30,211 nt of DNA from positions 1-30,211 of the forward strand of contig NGBS01000352.1 in the NCBI GenBank assembly GCA_002245135.1. The letters run 5' to 3'. The DNA is from Proteromonas lacertae. Lineage: Eukaryota; Sar; Bigyra; Opalinata; Proteromonadidae. Both the position numbers and the translations under genes were made by a program. The notes under the pieces were generated by a model that was not told the origin of the DNA, did no database searches, and saw only the letters and a list, made by a program, of their open reading frames with translations. Positions 27,350-30,211 of this stretch are shown here, piece after piece (position 1 is the first letter of the stretch; each line of letters starts with the position of its first letter).

Positions 27350-30211
27350 TTAATATGCTTCTAGTTCATAATGCGGAACATCTATTCCATTCCATGAAGG
27401 AATTTCTTCTTGAAAATTGCCAAAAATACTATTTGCCACACTATTAATTTCTGGATCCATTTCTGTAATATCATATGCTGGGAAGTTATTAGTATCAAAT
27501 AATGGCGCTATAGTTTGATATTTTTTTTCTTGAGGTTTATGTGGCATAACATGATTATAAGTATTATCATTGGGATTGATATATTCATCAGTATATTTTG
27601 GTTCAATTTTATAATTACTTTTTTCGTTATATGAATTCTTAGCAATTTCATAATAATTTTCAGTTACTGATCTTTTAGGATCTGGTTCATTTTCTAAATA
27701 TCTATGTTTTCTTTTTATTTGCATTTCGTTAACTGGCTCATCTTGACTTATATTCATTCTTTTGTTTTTATGACCTGGTTTACGTTTTTCTATAAACTTT
27801 CTTACTTGATTATAAGTTAAAGTCATTGGATCTACATTGCTTTCATCTATATTTTTAGTTTGGAAATATTGATTTATTCTGTTTAACTTGTCATCTATAT
27901 TTTCTTTTCTAAATGGATCAAATATATTCTCTTCGCTTTCTTCTTCTTCAATACTAGGAACATTGTTTTGAGGATGTGTTAATAATTCTGGATTGACTAT
28001 ATCTGTATTTACAGGTTGTGGTATTGTTAAATCTAAAGTTGGTTCATTGTATATTACATCATTCATCATAGGATATTGCACAACTCCTAAATCATTATAA
28101 GATGCTTTGTGAGCATTATTAATTGTATCTTTTAATTTTGCTTCATATACTGCTTTTTGTTCTTCCATTTGTTGTAATAATTTACTCATGTTATTAGAAT
28201 GTTCTTGTTCTTTAGCTTTAACAACTTTAGCCATGTTATTGTTAGCAGCTTCTACCATTTTTAATTTTTCTGCTATTGTTTTTTCATATTTATTATTGAT
28301 TTCAGCTATTGTTTCATTTAATTTTCTATTTTTTGCTATTACTTCGTTATACATCATTTCTTGTTCAGATAATTTTTGTTTATGCTCTTCCATTGATTTT
28401 TCAATTAAACTTTGCATTTGTTCTAATTTTGATGTATCAGTATCATGATTTAATAATGCATTTTGTAATTCTTCTGTAACAGTATTATAACTATGTTGAA
28501 GACTAGCCAAATCTTGTTCTACACTATCATGATCCATTTTTAGTTTTAATATCTCTGTTTCTTTCATACTTAATTTTTCATTCAATGCTTGAAAATTTAT
28601 TGCATCTTGTCTTTTTGTGTTTCTAGTTCACTAATTCTATTATTTAAAATTGCTTTATTTTGTTCTATTTCTGCTATATTTCCTTTTTTATATAATCTGT
28701 AATCGTTTTCTATTTGATCTTTTACTTCTTTTATTCCTTTGATTTCTTCATTCTTTTTATTTATTTCTGCTAAATGTTGTGCCTTAAGATTTTCTGCATT
28801 ATTCAATGCTAAATTTAATTCTCTTTTATTTTGATTATTTGCATTTTTCAATTCTTCATTCTGTTGTTTTAATTCTCTTATTTGTTTTTCATATAAACTT
28901 TTTAATTCTTGATAACTTTCTTCATTATATTTCTGAGCATATAATTTATGCTTACTTTTAAATTCTTCAAGAATATTTTCTTTATTGTTTAATTGAATCT
29001 TGTTACTTTCAAATAATTTATTAATTTCTTCTTTTTGTTGTTTTAAACGTTCTACCATATCCTTATAAGAAGTATTTTCAGTAACTAAATCATCTCTTTC
29101 ATTTCTTAGAGTTTTTTAAATTATTCTGCAAAGCTATTTTTTCTTGTGCTGCTATGTTTAATTCACTTTTTTTAGTTATTAATTCTAATTCTAAATCATT
29201 TAATTGTTTTCTTTCATTAACAGTTAGTTGATGACCACCAGTAGGATCATGATCCTTTTTATATTTTTTATATTCATTAAGTAATCATCATATTCAAGTT
29301 TCTTTTTTTTGTACATTTCCTTTAGCTTCTGTTAATGCAGTTTTTAAACCTTGTATTTCTGACTGATATGAAGATATATTCACTTTCATTTTTTCTATTT
29401 CACTTAAATAATCCTTATTTTGATTAGTTAATGTATTTACTTGTAATCCTAATCCATGATTTTGTACATCTAAATCATTTATTTGATTTTGATAAATATC
29501 ATTTTTGGCAGCTAAATTAGATATATCACTTTGATATTTCATATTTTGATCGTTTAAATCATTTACTCTACTTTGTAAATTATTCATTTTGCTTTGTAAT
29601 GATAATTCTGCTTTTTCATAAGCATTCAATTTTTTACTTACATCATCATACTTTAATTTAGCTTGATTCAATTCATTTTTTATTCTTTCAGCTTCATCTG
29701 CTTTTAATTTAACCATATTATCATAATTCTGTTGTTGTGCTGCTTTATCATCAGCATGTTCTTTATTAAACTTTTTTATCTCTGCTGCTGTATCTGCTTT
29801 AAATTTATTATAAGCAGCTAATGCTTCATCTTTTTCTTTTAATATATCAGTTATCATATTTCTATATTTATCAGCCTCTTTTGTTACAACATCTAGTTTT
29901 TTCTGTAATTTAATTTCTTCAGAAGATGGACCTGTTGGAGCAGGTGGTCCTGATGGAGCAGGTGTGCTGATGGAGCAGGAGGAGGTGGAGGCGGAGGTGA
30001 AGGTGAAGGTGAAGGTGGTGCAGCTGATGGAAGTGTACTTGCTAACATTGATGGTGGTGGAGGTGAAGGTGGAGGAAGTGATGATCCTGGTAATATTGAT
30101 GTACCACCGCTGCTACCAGATTTGCTACTAGGAGGAGGAGGTGGTATATAGCTTCCTGGACCAGGTGTGGAGAGGTGGGGGAGGATAACTACCAAATCCT
30201 CCAGGAGGTCC
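27350..30211 (-). pseudogene. Polinton long proline-rich and coiled-coil protein, a few breaks, runs off the window
   Basis: Consecutive minus-strand frames carry parts of what looks like one very long protein. The right-hand (N-terminal) part is proline-rich with PPPPP runs. It is followed by hundreds of residues of Gln/Asn/Lys/Glu-rich heptads (for example LQSKMNNLQSRVNDLNDQN), then a C-terminal 200 residues of mixed composition with basic patches. About three breaks interrupt it. No enzymatic motif was recognised; a fibre, scaffold or tether role is an inference from the coiled coil. Its beginning lies beyond the right edge of the window. Confidence 0.5.

Larger units (their letters stand above)
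18000..30211. mobile_element. Polinton/Maverick-type element, left portion, runs off the window
   Basis: The family is recognised by a retroviral-type integrase and a protein-primed family B DNA polymerase in one gene set, with small membrane, zinc-ribbon and coiled-coil proteins around them. Genes lie on both strands. The left end is not fixed: no terminal inverted repeat or target duplication can be proved because the right end is outside the window; the boundary lies somewhere between about 17.8 and 18.07 kb. Capsid, packaging ATPase and maturation protease genes are not in the window and would be expected to the right. Most genes read whole; the polymerase and the long coiled-coil gene together carry about four breaks, so the copy is probably a fairly young fossil. 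Base composition is milder than in the host genes on the left. Confidence 0.85.

Noticed and set aside
1-30211. CRISPR arrays, bacterial operons or insertion sequences
   Set aside because: No repeat-spacer pattern, ribosome-binding sites or prokaryotic gene families are present.

Overview
The window is eukaryotic, very AT-rich nuclear DNA with two unlike halves. The left part (about 1-17.8 kb) is a dense run of host genes. Nearly all of them look like enzymes that build or modify surface glycans: two DUF229 proteins, two GT61-type, one GT92, one FUT8/GT23-like, three further GT-A-like transferases or transferase pairs, a methyltransferase-like gene, and a membrane acyltransferase-3 with an SGNH tail. 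The right part (about 18.0 kb to the end) is the left portion of a Polinton/Maverick-type element. It has a retroviral-type integrase, a protein-primed family B DNA polymerase and several small or coiled-coil proteins. Its other end and its capsid module would lie beyond the window.

The most striking result comes from reading the host genes by eye. Many that look broken in simple ORF calls are whole genes cut by minute spliceosomal introns of 22-39 nt, starting GTATAT or GTAT and ending TAG or CAG. One DUF229 gene (10945-12470) has seven exons and six introns of 22-32 nt. Splicing these out gives a continuous 454-residue protein with no stop. A glycosyltransferase on the minus strand (5255-6170) is fully restored by two 23-nt introns, and others are restored or extended by introns of 25-28 nt. 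Such introns are known in dicyemid mesozoans, chlorarachniophyte nucleomorphs, some ciliates and a few other protists. TAA and TAG end the genes here, which argues against the common ciliate codes. Together with animal-like gene families (DUF229, GT92, GT61, FUT8-like, OAC-type acyltransferase), this makes a reduced animal such as a dicyemid a reasonable guess, but it is not proven.

Layout: 34-840, a gene of unknown function with an acidic tail and one or two minute introns. 841-2770, mostly non-coding DNA with hairpins and short repeats. 2772-4311, a decayed DUF229 gene joined to an acyltransferase SGNH fragment. 4388-6170, two minus-strand glycosyltransferase genes. 6331-8569, a GT61 gene and a GT-A gene on the plus strand. 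8577-10920, a FUT8-like gene and a sugar transferase on the minus strand. 10945-13240, the seven-exon DUF229 gene and a methyltransferase-like gene on the plus strand. 13204-17790, GT61, GT92 and acyltransferase genes on the minus strand. 17819-17945, a GC-rich structured island that could be an snRNA- or spliced-leader-like RNA gene, or an element terminus. From about 18.0 kb, the Polinton.

If the families do what their relatives do, the host cluster would act in the ER and Golgi, where type II membrane enzymes build, methylate or acylate glycans of a glycocalyx. The Polinton genes form a separate replication and integration module. Their base composition is less extreme than that of the host genes, and none of them needed a minute intron to read through.
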